Source: Halovenus salina
GTDB taxonomy: Archaea; Halobacteriota; Halobacteria; Halobacteriales; Haloarculaceae
Length of the DNA stretch: 64,000 nt
Assembly: GCF_026410925.1 (NCBI RefSeq)
Contig: NZ_CP112972.1
Location: 1,054,001 to 1,118,000 of the forward strand
Direction of reading: 5' to 3'
The notes beneath the pieces are model-generated. The model made no database searches. It worked only from the letters and a program-made list of their open reading frames with translations, and was not told the origin of the DNA. The position numbers and the translations under genes were made by a program. How positions within the stretch are numbered: the first letter of the stretch is position 1; each line of letters starts with the position of its first letter. This document shows positions 23,883 through 32,749 of the stretch, in pieces.

Positions 23883-24749
23883 TTACTGCTGTGCCCGGAC
23901 GAGCGCGGCGACGTCGTCCCAGAAGCCCTCCTCGTATTTCGTCGCCGAGTCGATGGTCGGGCGAGCGTTTGTCTCGTTGACGACGGCGCGGTCGTCGGTG
24001 ACCAGCAGATCGACCCCGAGCCACGGAATCTCCATCGCGCGGGCGGCCTCCTCGGCCAGCGCCCGCAGGTCGTCGTTGAGGTCGACCGCGGTCGCCTCGG
24101 CCCCGCGGTGGACGTTGTGTTTCCACCCCCCAGCCGCGAGTGCTTCCTCGGGGAGTCGACGTTCGACCGCGCCGACGGCCTCGCCGTCGACGACCATGAC
24201 ACGGAAATCCCGCGCGTCGGGGAGGTACTCCTGGACGAGAAACGACTGGTCGCCCGTGGCGCGGTAGTCGTGGACCAAATCGAGATAGTCACAGATACCG
24301 AGAAACGAGTCGAGGTCCCCGGCGCGTGTCACGCCCGTTCCTCGTGTGGTAGAGTTGGGTTTGACGACGACCGGCCCCTCGAATCGCTCGAATGCCGCCG
24401 TCAACGCATCTTCGTCTGCGGGGTTCGAGACGACGACAGTCTCGGGCGTCGATACGCCTGCAGTCGAGAGTCGGGCGAGCGCCTCACCCTTGTGACGCGA
24501 GCGTAGAATCTCGTCTCGTCCGTTCACCCACGGCACCCCCAACAGCGCGTCGGCGACACCCCCCTCAGCCAGCCGCGAGGGGTAGACGAAGCCGACATCG
24601 AACTCCGCCGCGCCGAGCGCGTCATCGTCCGCGAGTGAGATGGTCCGTTTCGTGGTTTCAACGTGGGCCGCCTCGATGTCGCGCGCGCTGAGGGGCCCCT
24701 GCATTCGCTCGTAGGTCTCGGCCGCGGTTGCGACCGCCAGTCGGAGCAT
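23883..24749 (-). CDS. RimK-like ATP-grasp ligase
   Basis: 288 residues. The ATP-grasp fold is seen from PVVVKPNSTTRGTGVTRAGD (ATP-binding strand and loop), FLVQEYLPDARDFRVMVVDGEAVGAVER, and the Mg-binding end WLGVDLLVTDDRAVVNETNARPTID with Asp, Glu and Asn. The N-terminal domain includes SRHKGEALARL. Relatives add glutamate or other amino acids to a carboxylate (RimK, LysX, MptN/CofF). No LysW-like carrier or coenzyme F420 gene is adjacent, so the substrate is open. Confidence 0.88.
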   Translation of the reverse strand: MLRLAVATAAETYERMQGPLSARDIEAAHVETTKRTISLADDDALGAAEFDVGFVYPSRLAEGGVADALLGVPWVNGRDEILRSRHKGEALARLSTAGVSTPETVVVSNPADEDALTAAFERFEGPVVVKPNSTTRGTGVTRAGDLDSFLGICDYLDLVHDYRATGDQSFLVQEYLPDARDFRVMVVDGEAVGAVERRLPEEALAAGGWKHNVHRGAEATAVDLNDDLRALAEEAARAMEIPWLGVDLLVTDDRAVVNETNARPTIDSATKYEEGFWDDVAALVRAQQ

Positions 24750-24799
24750 ACAGAACCGAGCGGCCTGTAAAACAAAAGCGTTCGTGGTTCAGGGAGCCG

Positions 24800-25768
24800 T
24801 TACTCCAGCTCTTCGGCGAGGTCGTCGGCGTCGATATCGGCGTCTTCGAGCGCTTCTTCGAGGTCTGCGCCGCCAGCGCCACCCATACCGCCCATCATGC
24901 CGGGCATGCCCATCGGGCTGTCCTCGATGGTCTCTTGCACGACGATGCGGTCGATGCCCAGCAGGTCGATGAGCTCCTGGCCAATCTGCTGTTTCTGCAT
25001 CATCCACTGCTGGTTCATCGTCAGCTGCGGCGTAGCCTCGATGTACAGCGACTCTTTCTCGACCTCGACGGTCTCGTACTCGGGCTCGCTCTCCTCATCG
25101 TCGTCTTCCTCGTCGTCTTCGTCCTCGACGAGCTGTTCTTCCTCGACGGTTTCGGTCTCGAACCACATCTCGAGGTCGAGGCCGAGGTACATGTCGACCA
25201 GCCCTTCGGCCATCTCCATGCGGTCGTCGACGGTGTCGACGATTTCGTAGTCGTACTCGATGTCGTCACCCGCGAGTGGGTGATTGAAGTCGACGCGTGC
25301 GCGGCCGCCGACGATGGTCTCGACGAAGCCCTCGTCGCCGTCGATGGTGACCTGTGCGCCGGGGTAGCGGTCGTCTTCCGGAATCTTGTCCTTGCTGATG
25401 GTGCGGACCTGGTCTTCCTCGAACTCGCCGAAGGCCTCGCCGGCGGGAACGGTCACGGTTCCTTCTGCGTCGACCTCCTCACCGCGGATGTCGTCTTCGA
25501 CGCTGGCGAAGATGTGGCCCTGACCGAGAACAATAGTTCGCGGTCCAAACTCTCGGTCGTCGTCGTCGATGCCCTCCTCCTCGGCGACTTCCTGAGAAGT
25601 CGTATCGACGAGCTGGCCGTCCTCGATGGTTCGTGCGGTGTAGTCGAGACGGACGAAATCGTCGTCCTGGAGTCCGGATGTCTGTTCGTCTTCGACTGCT
25701 TCCTCCTCGATTTCGGGCTCGTCGTCGGCCTGGGTCTGCTCGTTGTCGGCCTCGGATTCGTTGCTCAT
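24800..25768 (-). CDS. FKBP-type peptidyl-prolyl cis-trans isomerase (SlyD-like, extended)
   Basis: 322 residues. A ~35-residue acidic N-tail precedes the FKBP core (VRLDYTARTIEDGQLVDTTS) with an IF (insert-in-flap) region and NHPLAGDDIEYDYEI, as in SlyD. A very acidic linker (around residues 225-240) leads to a C-terminal domain of ~85 residues that includes TMNQQWMMQKQQIGQEL and a Met/Gly-rich segment (GMPGMMGGMGG). The protein probably acts as a folding helper for cytoplasmic proteins. The C-terminal extension is typical of haloarchaeal versions; its Met-rich part could contact hydrophobic clients or metals, which is inference. Confidence 0.93.
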   Translation of the reverse strand: MSNESEADNEQTQADDEPEIEEEAVEDEQTSGLQDDDFVRLDYTARTIEDGQLVDTTSQEVAEEEGIDDDDREFGPRTIVLGQGHIFASVEDDIRGEEVDAEGTVTVPAGEAFGEFEEDQVRTISKDKIPEDDRYPGAQVTIDGDEGFVETIVGGRARVDFNHPLAGDDIEYDYEIVDTVDDRMEMAEGLVDMYLGLDLEMWFETETVEEEQLVEDEDDEEDDDEESEPEYETVEVEKESLYIEATPQLTMNQQWMMQKQQIGQELIDLLGIDRIVVQETIEDSPMGMPGMMGGMGGAGGADLEEALEDADIDADDLAEELE

Positions 25769-25878
25769 ACCGTTTTGGTCAGTCGTTGTACTCTTAAGGA
25801 CACCGTTTCGCCCCGCTCGTGGGAGCAGGTGACACCGATATCAGGCCGCTTTTGAGGCCACTACCCCGACCTACTGAC

Positions 25879-26445
25879 ATGTACGAAGTCGAAATGAAGG
25901 TTCCCGGGGACCACGACCGCGTCACCGACGCCCTCACAGAGACCGACGCGGCCCACCTCGGGACGGTCAGACAAGAAGATACGTACTACGACGCTCCGGA
26001 CCGGGACTTTGCGACGACCGACGAAGCGCTCAGGATTCGGCGGGAAACAACCGACGACGGGGACTGTCGAACAGTCGTGACCTACAAGGGACCGCTGGTC
26101 GACGAGCACTCGAAGACGCGGACCGAGGCTGAAACCGTCGTCGAGGACGGCGAGTCGATGCAGGCAGTTCTTTCTGGACTCGGCTACGAGCCGGCGGCCC
26201 GGGTCACCAAAGACCGCGAGCGGTACGAACTCGATGGCTGTGTGGTGACGCTCGATTCGGTCGAGGGGCTCGGCGACTTCGTCGAGGTCGAACGCGACAT
26301 TCCCGAGGAGGCCGATATCGCTGCCACAAGAGAGGAGACCGCCGCTGTGCTGGACTCGCTCGGCCTCGACCCCGACGATCAGATTCGGACCTCCTATCTG
26401 GATTTGCTCATAGAGCAGTCGGACCACGACACCGCCCCGCGGTAA
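25879..26445 (+). CDS. CYTH-domain protein (class IV adenylate cyclase/thiamine triphosphatase-like)
   Basis: 188 residues. The signature E-x-E-x-K is present at residues 3-7 (EVEMK). Further tunnel residues appear as LRIRRE, VVTYKGP, RTEAE, YELDGCVVTLDSVEGLGDFVEVE. CYTH proteins act on nucleotide or inorganic triphosphates with Mg; in archaea the physiological substrate is mostly unknown. I start at ATG 25879 because the E-x-E-x-K motif sits directly at the N-terminus in the family. It is divergent from the FKBP isomerase gene. Confidence 0.92.
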   Translation: MYEVEMKVPGDHDRVTDALTETDAAHLGTVRQEDTYYDAPDRDFATTDEALRIRRETTDDGDCRTVVTYKGPLVDEHSKTRTEAETVVEDGESMQAVLSGLGYEPAARVTKDRERYELDGCVVTLDSVEGLGDFVEVERDIPEEADIAATREETAAVLDSLGLDPDDQIRTSYLDLLIEQSDHDTAPR

Positions 26446-26506
26446 AGCGGCTTCCAGGCCAACCCTATTACTATAGTGCATCAGGGCGACGTTCGACGTT
26501 TTCGTA

Positions 26507-26514
26507 AGTTATAG
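26507..26514 (+). promoter_or_regulatory. TATA-like box for SAM synthetase
   Basis: AGTTATAG is centred about 31 bp before the ATG at 26541, near the leaderless range; a very short leader is possible. Confidence 0.3.
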
Positions 26515-26540
26515 ACCCGCCGGTGTCAAATCGGAGAGCA

Positions 26541-27746
26541 ATGAGCAATCGGAACATCCGTGTCGAGGAGACAGAGGGTATCGCAGTCGAGGACGAACAC
26601 GTCGAAATTGTCGAGCGAAAGGGGGTCGGACATCCCGACTCCATCTGTGACGGCGTTGCAGAGGAGGTCTCCCGGGCGCTCGCACAGACCTACAAGGAGC
26701 GATTCGGCAAACCGCTCCATTTCAACACCGACGAGACACAGCTCGTCGCCGGGACAGCCGCGCCGGCCTTTGGCGGCGGCGAGATGCTGGAACCCATCTA
26801 CCTGCTCATCGTCGGCCGCGCCACGAAAGAATACCAGGGCGAGCGGATTCCAGCCGAGACGATTGCGCTCCGGACGGCCCGCGAGTACCTCGAAGAGACC
26901 TTCCCGTATCTCGATGTCGGCTCGGATATCATCATCGACGTGAAACTCGGCGAGGGAAGCGGTGACCTCCAGGATGTCTTCGGCGAGGACGGCGAGGCCG
27001 TCCCAATGGCCAACGACACCAGCTACGGCGTCGGCCACGCCCCGCTGACCGAGACCGAGCGAATCGTCTACAACACCGAACACAGGCTGAACACCGAGTA
27101 CGCGGCCGAGAACCCCGTCGTTGGACAGGACATCAAAGTGATGGGCAAACGGGAGGGCAACCACATCGACGTGACGGTCGCCGTAGCGATGGTCGACGAA
27201 CACGTCGCGGGTCTCGAGGAGTACCAGACAGCGGTCGCGGATGTCAAAGAGTACATTGAGGGGCTGGCGACGGAGTACACCGACCGCGATGTGACCGTCC
27301 ACGTCAACACCGCCGACGACTACGAAGAGGGCTCAATCTACCTGACGACGACGGGCCTGAGCGCCGAGCAGGGCGACGACGGCTCTGTCGGCCGGGGCAA
27401 CCGTGCCAACGGCCTCATCACGCCAAATCGGCCGATGAGCATGGAGGCGACGAGCGGCAAGAATCCGATCAATCACATCGGAAAGATATACAACCTCCTG
27501 AGCACCGACATCGCCGAGGCAGTCGCCGCCGACGTGGCGGGCATCGAGCAGGTCCAGATTCGACTGCTCTCCCAGATCGGGCGGCCAATCGACCAACCCC
27601 ACGTCGCCGACGCCAAGGTCGTCACGAGCGAGGATGTGACCCTCGAAGACATTCACGCAGACATCGAGGCGACAATCGACGAAGAACTGGCCGGCGTGAC
27701 CAATCTGACCCAGCGTGTCATCGACGGCGACATTTCGACGTTCTGA
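26541..27746 (+). CDS. mat: Archaeal-type S-adenosylmethionine synthetase
   Basis: 401 residues of the archaeal MAT family, distinct from bacterial MetK. It makes S-adenosylmethionine from methionine and ATP. Motifs include [23 protein letters not shown] near the N-terminus, [34 protein letters not shown] and [21 protein letters not shown] chose ATG 26541 over an in-frame ATG six codons upstream (26523) because it gives the usual N-terminus and follows a TATA-like box at 26507-26514. The gene lies upstream of thiI with about 50 bp between. Confidence 0.97.
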   Translation: MSNRNIRVEETEGIAVEDEHVEIVERKGVGHPDSICDGVAEEVSRALAQTYKERFGKPLHFNTDETQLVAGTAAPAFGGGEMLEPIYLLIVGRATKEYQGERIPAETIALRTAREYLEETFPYLDVGSDIIIDVKLGEGSGDLQDVFGEDGEAVPMANDTSYGVGHAPLTETERIVYNTEHRLNTEYAAENPVVGQDIKVMGKREGNHIDVTVAVAMVDEHVAGLEEYQTAVADVKEYIEGLATEYTDRDVTVHVNTADDYEEGSIYLTTTGLSAEQGDDGSVGRGNRANGLITPNRPMSMEATSGKNPINHIGKIYNLLSTDIAEAVAADVAGIEQVQIRLLSQIGRPIDQPHVADAKVVTSEDVTLEDIHADIEATIDEELAGVTNLTQRVIDGDISTF

Positions 27747-27765
27747 ACGGAGTGGAGTCAATATC

Positions 27766-27773
27766 CGTTTAAG
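27766..27773 (+). promoter_or_regulatory. TATA-like box for thiI
   Basis: CGTTTAAG is centred about 27 bp before the ATG at 27796, indicating a separate leaderless transcript rather than read-through from mat. Confidence 0.4.
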
Positions 27774-27795
27774 CCTCGGTATATTTCTCCCAGAC

Positions 27796-29028
27796 ATGTA
27801 TCCACCCGGAGCCGATACCGTCCTCGTTCGATTCAGCGGCGAGATCGGCATTAAAAGCCAGTCCGTTCAACAGCGGATGGAGCGACGGCTCCGGGAACAC
27901 CTCAGGCAGATGCTCGACCAGCGAGGCCTCGATGCGAGCGTCGAGGCCGAGTTCACGCGGCTGTACGTCAGAACCGACCCCGAGCAGATAGAAAAAGCCA
28001 CTGCGGTGGCTGCGTCGGTGTTCGGTGTCTCCTCTGTGAGTCCGGTCAAGCAGGTCCCCCCGACGATGGACGCGATTTGTGCGGCGCTACGAGAGTCAGC
28101 CCGAGAGCGGTACGACGGCGCGGCCTTCGCAGTGCGGGCGAATCGGGCTGGACAGACAGACGACCACCCGTTTTCGAGTCCCGAAATCGAACGGGAAGGA
28201 GGGGCGGCGGTCACAGCGGCGGCCGAGGCGGTCGGCATCGAACCGGAGGTCGACCTCGACGACCCAGAGGTTACGTTCGGCGTCGAGTGTCGGCCCGAGC
28301 GCGCGTTCGTCTATCTCGAGCGACAGTCGGGTCCCGGCGGACTCCCGCTCGGGACCCAAGAGCCCGTCGTCGCGCTAGTCAGCGGTGGCATCGACTCACC
28401 GGTGGCCGCCTGGGAGGTGATGAAGCGCGGCTGTCCGGTGGTCCCAGTCTATGTCGACCTCGGGCGATTCGGCGGCGTCGACCACCGGGCGCGCGCAGAG
28501 CGGACGGTCGGGCGACTCGCGTCCTACACCCCCGACGGGTTGGAGCTGTGGGTTGTTCCCGGCGGTGACGGGCTGGAGCGACTCACGGAAGTCCCGGAGC
28601 GCTACCGGATGCTTCTTGCCCGGCGGTTCATGCTCCGGATTGCCGCAAGGGTGGCCGAGCGGACCGAGGCGGTCGGCATCGTTACGGGAGAGTCCATCGG
28701 CCAGAAATCCAGCCAGACAAGTGCCGCGTTACGGGTCACCGACGCGGCTGTCGACTACCCAGTCCATCGCCCGCTGGTGTCGCTCGACAAAAGCGAGATA
28801 AGCGAGCGAGCGCGTTCGGTTGGCACCTACGAGGAGGCGACAATCGACGCCGGCTGTCATCGACTCGCGCCCGAGAATCCGGCGACCCGGCCGCCGCTGT
28901 CCACACTCAGAGAGGTCGAGCCAACGGCGATAGAGACACTGGCTATCGAAGCCGTCGAGAGTGCCGACCGAATCGAACTGCGGGAAGCCGTTTCTGACCA
29001 AGAAACGAGCGGCCCCTATTTATTGTAG
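27796..29028 (+). CDS. thiI: tRNA 4-thiouridine sulfurtransferase ThiI
   Basis: 410 residues. An N-terminal ferredoxin-like plus THUMP region (about 1-165) binds tRNA. The PP-loop ATP pyrophosphatase motif SGGIDSPVAAW lies near residue 196, followed by the conserved GESIGQKSSQT and VHRPLVSLDKSEI. It makes s4U8 in tRNA and may also supply sulfur to thiamine. The C-terminal rhodanese domain of the enterobacterial enzyme is absent, as in other archaea. The last ten codons overlap the promoter of the small gene that follows. Confidence 0.95.
   Translation: MYPPGADTVLVRFSGEIGIKSQSVQQRMERRLREHLRQMLDQRGLDASVEAEFTRLYVRTDPEQIEKATAVAASVFGVSSVSPVKQVPPTMDAICAALRESARERYDGAAFAVRANRAGQTDDHPFSSPEIEREGGAAVTAAAEAVGIEPEVDLDDPEVTFGVECRPERAFVYLERQSGPGGLPLGTQEPVVALVSGGIDSPVAAWEVMKRGCPVVPVYVDLGRFGGVDHRARAERTVGRLASYTPDGLELWVVPGGDGLERLTEVPERYRMLLARRFMLRIAARVAERTEAVGIVTGESIGQKSSQTSAALRVTDAAVDYPVHRPLVSLDKSEISERARSVGTYEEATIDAGCHRLAPENPATRPPLSTLREVEPTAIETLAIEAVESADRIELREAVSDQETSGPYLL
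29016..29025 (+). promoter_or_regulatory. TATA-like box inside the thiI 3' end
   Basis: CTATTTATTG is centred 28 bp before the ATG at 29049 and lies within the last codons of thiI. It supports independent leaderless expression of the 40-residue gene. Confidence 0.5.
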
Positions 29029-29048
29029 AGGGACGAGAACAGGCTGAT

Positions 29049-29171
29049 ATGGTATCAAAGAAGACACTCACCGCAGGTATCGCAACCGCAGTCGTCCTCG
29101 CATATAGCCTCAGCCGGTGGAAGAGTTCGCCCGACCCCATCGACGAGAATGTCGAACACACCGACGCGTAG
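29049..29171 (+). CDS. Small single-span protein (40 aa)
   Basis: Starts MVSKKTLTAGIATAVVLAYSL and continues SRWKSSPDPIDENVEH. A Lys-Lys N-terminus followed by one short hydrophobic helix and an acidic tail gives a clean N-in or signal-anchor topology. A TATA-like box at the right distance supports it. The stop codon abuts the stop of the convergent response regulator. Function unknown; too short for a family call. Confidence 0.6.
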   Translation: MVSKKTLTAGIATAVVLAYSLSRWKSSPDPIDENVEHTDA

Positions 29172-29750
29172 CTAGCGACCTTCGCGACCGATTTCTGCGA
29201 ACTCATCGAGCGAACTCGCAACATCATCGAGTAGCCGCCGCACTCGCTGCTCCAGGTCGGCACACCTGGCTGCGATATCCTGGTATCTGTCGTGACCCTC
29301 GCGGTCCTCACGGGGAATCTCTGCGGCAATCACTCGTCGTTTGGATTCGACACCGAAGTACTCGCCGAGGAGTTCGTACCCCAGAATCTCGCACTGCTGG
29401 CGGACCGCAGCCCGGACATCCTCTCGGTCAATTGGCTTGCAGAGATAATCGTCGAACGGCATATCGAGGACATCAAACCCAGGGTCGATAGCTGTCACCA
29501 TGATGATCTTGCCGTCGAACCCGCGCTCGTCGAGTTCGTCGAGGACATCGTCTCCCGACATTCCCGGCATATGTCGGTCCAGCAAGACGATATCGATGGT
29601 CTCCTCTTCGACCATCGAGATCGCCGTCTCCCCGTCGTAGGCGGTCTCGACCTCGCACAGACCACGCAGTCTGAGCGCGTATGCGTCTGCCACCTCCTTC
29701 TCGTCGTCGACGATGAGCGCGATTGGACGGTCCGCAGTCGTCTCGTTCAT
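29172..29750 (-). CDS. Response regulator with HalX domain
   Basis: 192 residues. The receiver domain (about 7-120) shows the acidic pair Asp15/Asp16, phospho-acceptor Asp58 in LLDRHMPGMSGD, and conserved Lys105 in CKPIDRED. The C-terminal ~65 residues are the helical HalX domain (YFGVESKRRVIAAEIP and the RVRRLLDDVAS coiled segment), found in haloarchaeal regulators and of unknown output. It has no DNA-binding domain. It is divergent from an HTH gene across 177 bp, which may be functionally linked. Confidence 0.93.
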   Translation of the reverse strand: MNETTADRPIALIVDDEKEVADAYALRLRGLCEVETAYDGETAISMVEEETIDIVLLDRHMPGMSGDDVLDELDERGFDGKIIMVTAIDPGFDVLDMPFDDYLCKPIDREDVRAAVRQQCEILGYELLGEYFGVESKRRVIAAEIPREDREGHDRYQDIAARCADLEQRVRRLLDDVASSLDEFAEIGREGR

Positions 29751-29848
29751 AAGCGTTTCTTACGCAACTGGTTTGACTGCAGTACACATAATGGCTGGCA
29801 TTTCGAGGGCTGTCACGGTGTTGCTGCCAGTCGTTCTGGTTGTTTCTT

Positions 29849-29859
29849 TATAGCTAGAT
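29849..29859 (+). promoter_or_regulatory. Promoter motif TATAGCTAGAT shared with the paralogous HTH gene
   Basis: The 11-mer lies exactly 79 bp before the ATG of the HTH gene at 29928. The same 11-mer lies 79 bp before the ATG of its paralogue at 36493. GCACAGGGG also occurs in both leaders (29889-29897 here). This implies a conserved 5' leader of about 50 nt, unlike most genes in this window. Confidence 0.6.
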
Positions 29860-29927
29860 GGTGGTTGGAAGGGTATTCTTCGTAATTAGCACAGGGGAAT
29901 AGGGAGAGTCCGGATAACCATAGATGT

Positions 29928-30281
29928 ATGTTGCAGAACCGTCCCCGCGACCGGACCGCGCCGGCTGCGACCGACGAGGACAGTGACGGGACCGAGGAGC
30001 TGTCGACGAGCGGCTTGCTGGAGCTCTTAGGCGACGAGTACACGCGAGCGGCCCTCAGAGTCGTCGCCGACGAGCCACGGAGTGGCACGGAGGTCGCCGA
30101 GAGGACATCGATGTCGAAGCCGACCGCGTTCAGACGGCTCAACCGACTGTCAGAGGTCGGACTGGTAACGGTTCATCGCCGCATCGACACCGAGCAGGGC
30201 CACCACCACAAGGTCTACGAGGCGAGCCAAGAACACCTGGAAGTGGAGCTGGACAGCCTCCTCGACGAGGTCGACAGCTAG
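29928..30281 (+). CDS. ArsR-like winged-HTH regulator, paralogue A
   Basis: 117 residues. A disordered charged N-terminus is followed by LLELLGDEYTRAALRVVADEPRSGTEVAERTSMSKPTAFRRLNRL, the wHTH core, then a strand-rich wing (LVTVHRRIDTEQGHHHKVYEA) and an acidic end. The protein at 36493 has the same core order. The HHH run in the wing could bind metal but is unproven. The stop overlaps the stop of the convergent permease in the shared bases CTAG. It is divergent from the HalX response regulator. Confidence 0.85.
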   Translation: MLQNRPRDRTAPAATDEDSDGTEELSTSGLLELLGDEYTRAALRVVADEPRSGTEVAERTSMSKPTAFRRLNRLSEVGLVTVHRRIDTEQGHHHKVYEASQEHLEVELDSLLDEVDS

Positions 30282-32503
30282 CCGAAGAGGCGACGGGCGC
30301 GCCGCCAGAGTCGCCTGCGCAACGGCACCTGTTCTCCCGGTTCGTTCACCACAAGCACCGACGTATCGGTCTCGCCGGCGACGTAGTCGGTCGTCTGGCC
30401 GAAAAATTCTCGGTACCGCTCTGGATGTGCTGGCCCACCCATGACCAGCAGGTCCGCACGGTTCGCCCGGCTGACCAGCGCCGTCTCGACGTCTGTCGTT
30501 CGAATTAGTTCCGTCTCGGCCGGTGTCGAGAGGAGGTCCGCCAAGTCGGCAAGATAGTTCCCTGCGGAGGCGGTTGCCGCCTCAGAAGCGTCTTCGGGAA
30601 TCGCTTTCACCAGCGTCAGCGACGCTCCGGTCGCCGCCGCAATAGCGTCTGCAACCTCGATTTCGGCACGGTCGTAGGGGCCGGTCGCTGTCGCAACAAC
30701 GATATCGCCGATGTCACCGGTTCCGCGGTCCTTGAGAACGGCCAGCCGGACGGGAAAGTCAGAGCGCAGAATCTCATCGACGTGACTCTCTCGGAGGTGG
30801 CGTTTGCGGATGGGGTCTTCCCAGTCGACGACGACCAGTTCGGTCTGGTCGCCGACGCTCCCCAGCAGGGCGTCCGTTCGGTCGTGGGCTCGGACGTGGT
30901 CGAAGACGACAGCGCGGTCTCGTAAGGCGAGTTCGTGCTCGATGGTCTCCTGCCAATCGTCGTCGACCTCGTGGTCGGCCTCCGAAAGCGGGAGCTGTGG
31001 CGGAACCTCGGTTATCGTGAGCACGTCGAGGTCGGCATCCAGCCGGTCGGCAAACGCTCGCATCACCACCAGCAGGTGTGGGTTCGTCTCGCCCTCGACG
31101 GTCTCGACGAGGACGTGTGGCCCGAGGGTCACGTCGCTGCCGACCTCGCCTGTCTTCTCCTCGATAGACCGGCGGTACTGTGCGCCGAGGAACTGGTCTC
31201 TGATGTCGTGGTCTGGCTCCACTGGGTCACCGACGCGGGTCTGGAAAAGATACCAGCCCGCGCCGAAGACAATAAATCCAAGCGCAGTTACCTGTGAGAG
31301 CAGCCCCATGAACGGAATCAACGCCAGCGCGGCCAGAGCACCCGCAAGCGGCAACACCGGCGAGAGCGGCGTCCGGTAGTCTGGGTCGTACCACTCGGGC
31401 TGGGAGTTCCGGAGCAAGACGACAGTCACGTTGAGCAAGACGAACACGAGGATGCCGAAGGTCCCTCCGAGTTTCGCCAGCTTCTCGACGTCGAGAGCCA
31501 CCACGAGCGCGACCATCACGCCACCGGTTATCCAGATAGACAGCGAAGGCGTCCCAAAACGCGGCGACGACCGCTCGAAGACAGACGGGAGGAGGTTGTC
31601 ACGCGACATCGCAAACGGGAACCGCGAGGAGGTGAGTACTGCCGCGTTTGCCGTCGAGACGGTCGCGAGCACGCCCGCGAGCGCGAGAATCGAGCCACCG
31701 AGACTCCCGAGAACAAGCTCACCGGCCTCGGCGACCGGGGCGGAGCTCGCGGCAATCTCGTCTATATCCATCACCCCGGTGACGATGAGCATCACCAGAA
31801 TGTACAGGAGCGTGACAAAGATGACCGCGCTGAACATCGCTCGCGGAAGCGTCCGCCCGGGGTCTTCGACCTCCTCGGCGACAGCAGTGGCCTTCACGAT
31901 ACCGAGATAGGAGATGAAGACGAGCCCAGTCGTCGAAATAATCCCCTCTACACCCGAGACCGCGAAGGTCGACCACCGGGCCGGGTCGGCGGCGAAGAAC
32001 CCACCGCCCGAGAAGACCGCAAGAATCGCCACCAGGCCGACGACGACGGCGTTCTGGAGCTGGCCGCTCTCCTCTGCGCCGACCCAGTTGACCAGCGTCA
32101 GCGCCAGTCCGCCCGCGAGGGCGACGCCGAGGACCGGAACCTCGAGGAACTCGGTGACATACCAGCCGAGCCCGACGAGCGCGAACGAGCCCTTAAAAAT
32201 GAGGGATATCCAGGCACCGAAGCCGACGACAGCGCCGACCAGCGGCCCCATCGCACGGCTCGTGAAGTAGTACGAACCCCCCGACTGTGGCATCGCCGTC
32301 GACAGCTCGACGGCACACATCGTGGCGACAAGCGCAATTACTCCCGCGAGCGCGAACGAGAGCGCGGCCGCTGGCCCCGCGCCCTCTGCTGCTGGCCCCG
32401 GAAGGACGAAGATACCGGCCCCGATCATCGTCCCGGCAGTCACGGTGAACACGGCGAAAGTCCCGAGGTCGCGACTCAGCTCAGAGTCACCTGTCTCGAC
32501 CAC
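30278..32503 (-). CDS. APC-family amino acid permease with C-terminal universal-stress domains
   Basis: 741 residues. The N-terminal ~430 residues contain about twelve helices and the APC helix 1 motif TVTAGTMIGAGIFVLPG, so amino acid/polyamine transport is likely. The C-terminal ~300 residues hold two UspA-like domains; the second ends with the nucleotide-fold pattern LLVMGGPAHPERYREFFGQTTDYVAGETDTSVLVV. The UspA part is cytoplasmic and probably modulates transport with ATP or a related ligand. The gene is divergent from an Lrp-type regulator with a palindrome in between. A basic RRRLWRRARRL tail ends the protein. Confidence 0.93.
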   Translation of the reverse strand: MVETGDSELSRDLGTFAVFTVTAGTMIGAGIFVLPGPAAEGAGPAAALSFALAGVIALVATMCAVELSTAMPQSGGSYYFTSRAMGPLVGAVVGFGAWISLIFKGSFALVGLGWYVTEFLEVPVLGVALAGGLALTLVNWVGAEESGQLQNAVVVGLVAILAVFSGGGFFAADPARWSTFAVSGVEGIISTTGLVFISYLGIVKATAVAEEVEDPGRTLPRAMFSAVIFVTLLYILVMLIVTGVMDIDEIAASSAPVAEAGELVLGSLGGSILALAGVLATVSTANAAVLTSSRFPFAMSRDNLLPSVFERSSPRFGTPSLSIWITGGVMVALVVALDVEKLAKLGGTFGILVFVLLNVTVVLLRNSQPEWYDPDYRTPLSPVLPLAGALAALALIPFMGLLSQVTALGFIVFGAGWYLFQTRVGDPVEPDHDIRDQFLGAQYRRSIEEKTGEVGSDVTLGPHVLVETVEGETNPHLLVVMRAFADRLDADLDVLTITEVPPQLPLSEADHEVDDDWQETIEHELALRDRAVVFDHVRAHDRTDALLGSVGDQTELVVVDWEDPIRKRHLRESHVDEILRSDFPVRLAVLKDRGTGDIGDIVVATATGPYDRAEIEVADAIAAATGASLTLVKAIPEDASEAATASAGNYLADLADLLSTPAETELIRTTDVETALVSRANRADLLVMGGPAHPERYREFFGQTTDYVAGETDTSVLVVNEPGEQVPLRRRLWRRARRLFG

Positions 32504-32558
32504 CTGTCACCACCCCTCCTGTCGGGCCGCGTGACTCTCTTGGAGTGCAGTACGCCCA

Positions 32559-32573
32559 GTCTGTTTGACAGAC
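32559..32573. promoter_or_regulatory. Palindrome between permease and Lrp regulator
   Basis: GTCTGTTTGACAGAC is a 15-bp inverted repeat (6-bp arms, 3-bp centre) 56 bp upstream of the permease start. It fits a dimeric regulator binding site; the divergent Lrp-type protein is the likely ligand. The 80 bp to its right are very AT-rich. Confidence 0.5.
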
Positions 32574-32749
32574 CGACTGCTGGCTGTCGAATCACTCACC
32601 ACGAGCACACTGAACCTAGTTCTGTCCTTGTTGTATTTAAATTACCTGCTTATTCGACAATATTAGACTGCTATATTTTCGTATTGATTATTATAGACCA
32701 ATTCTATGAGAGGAAAGATTGATTCGACTCGCATCGAAAGACCGTAGCG

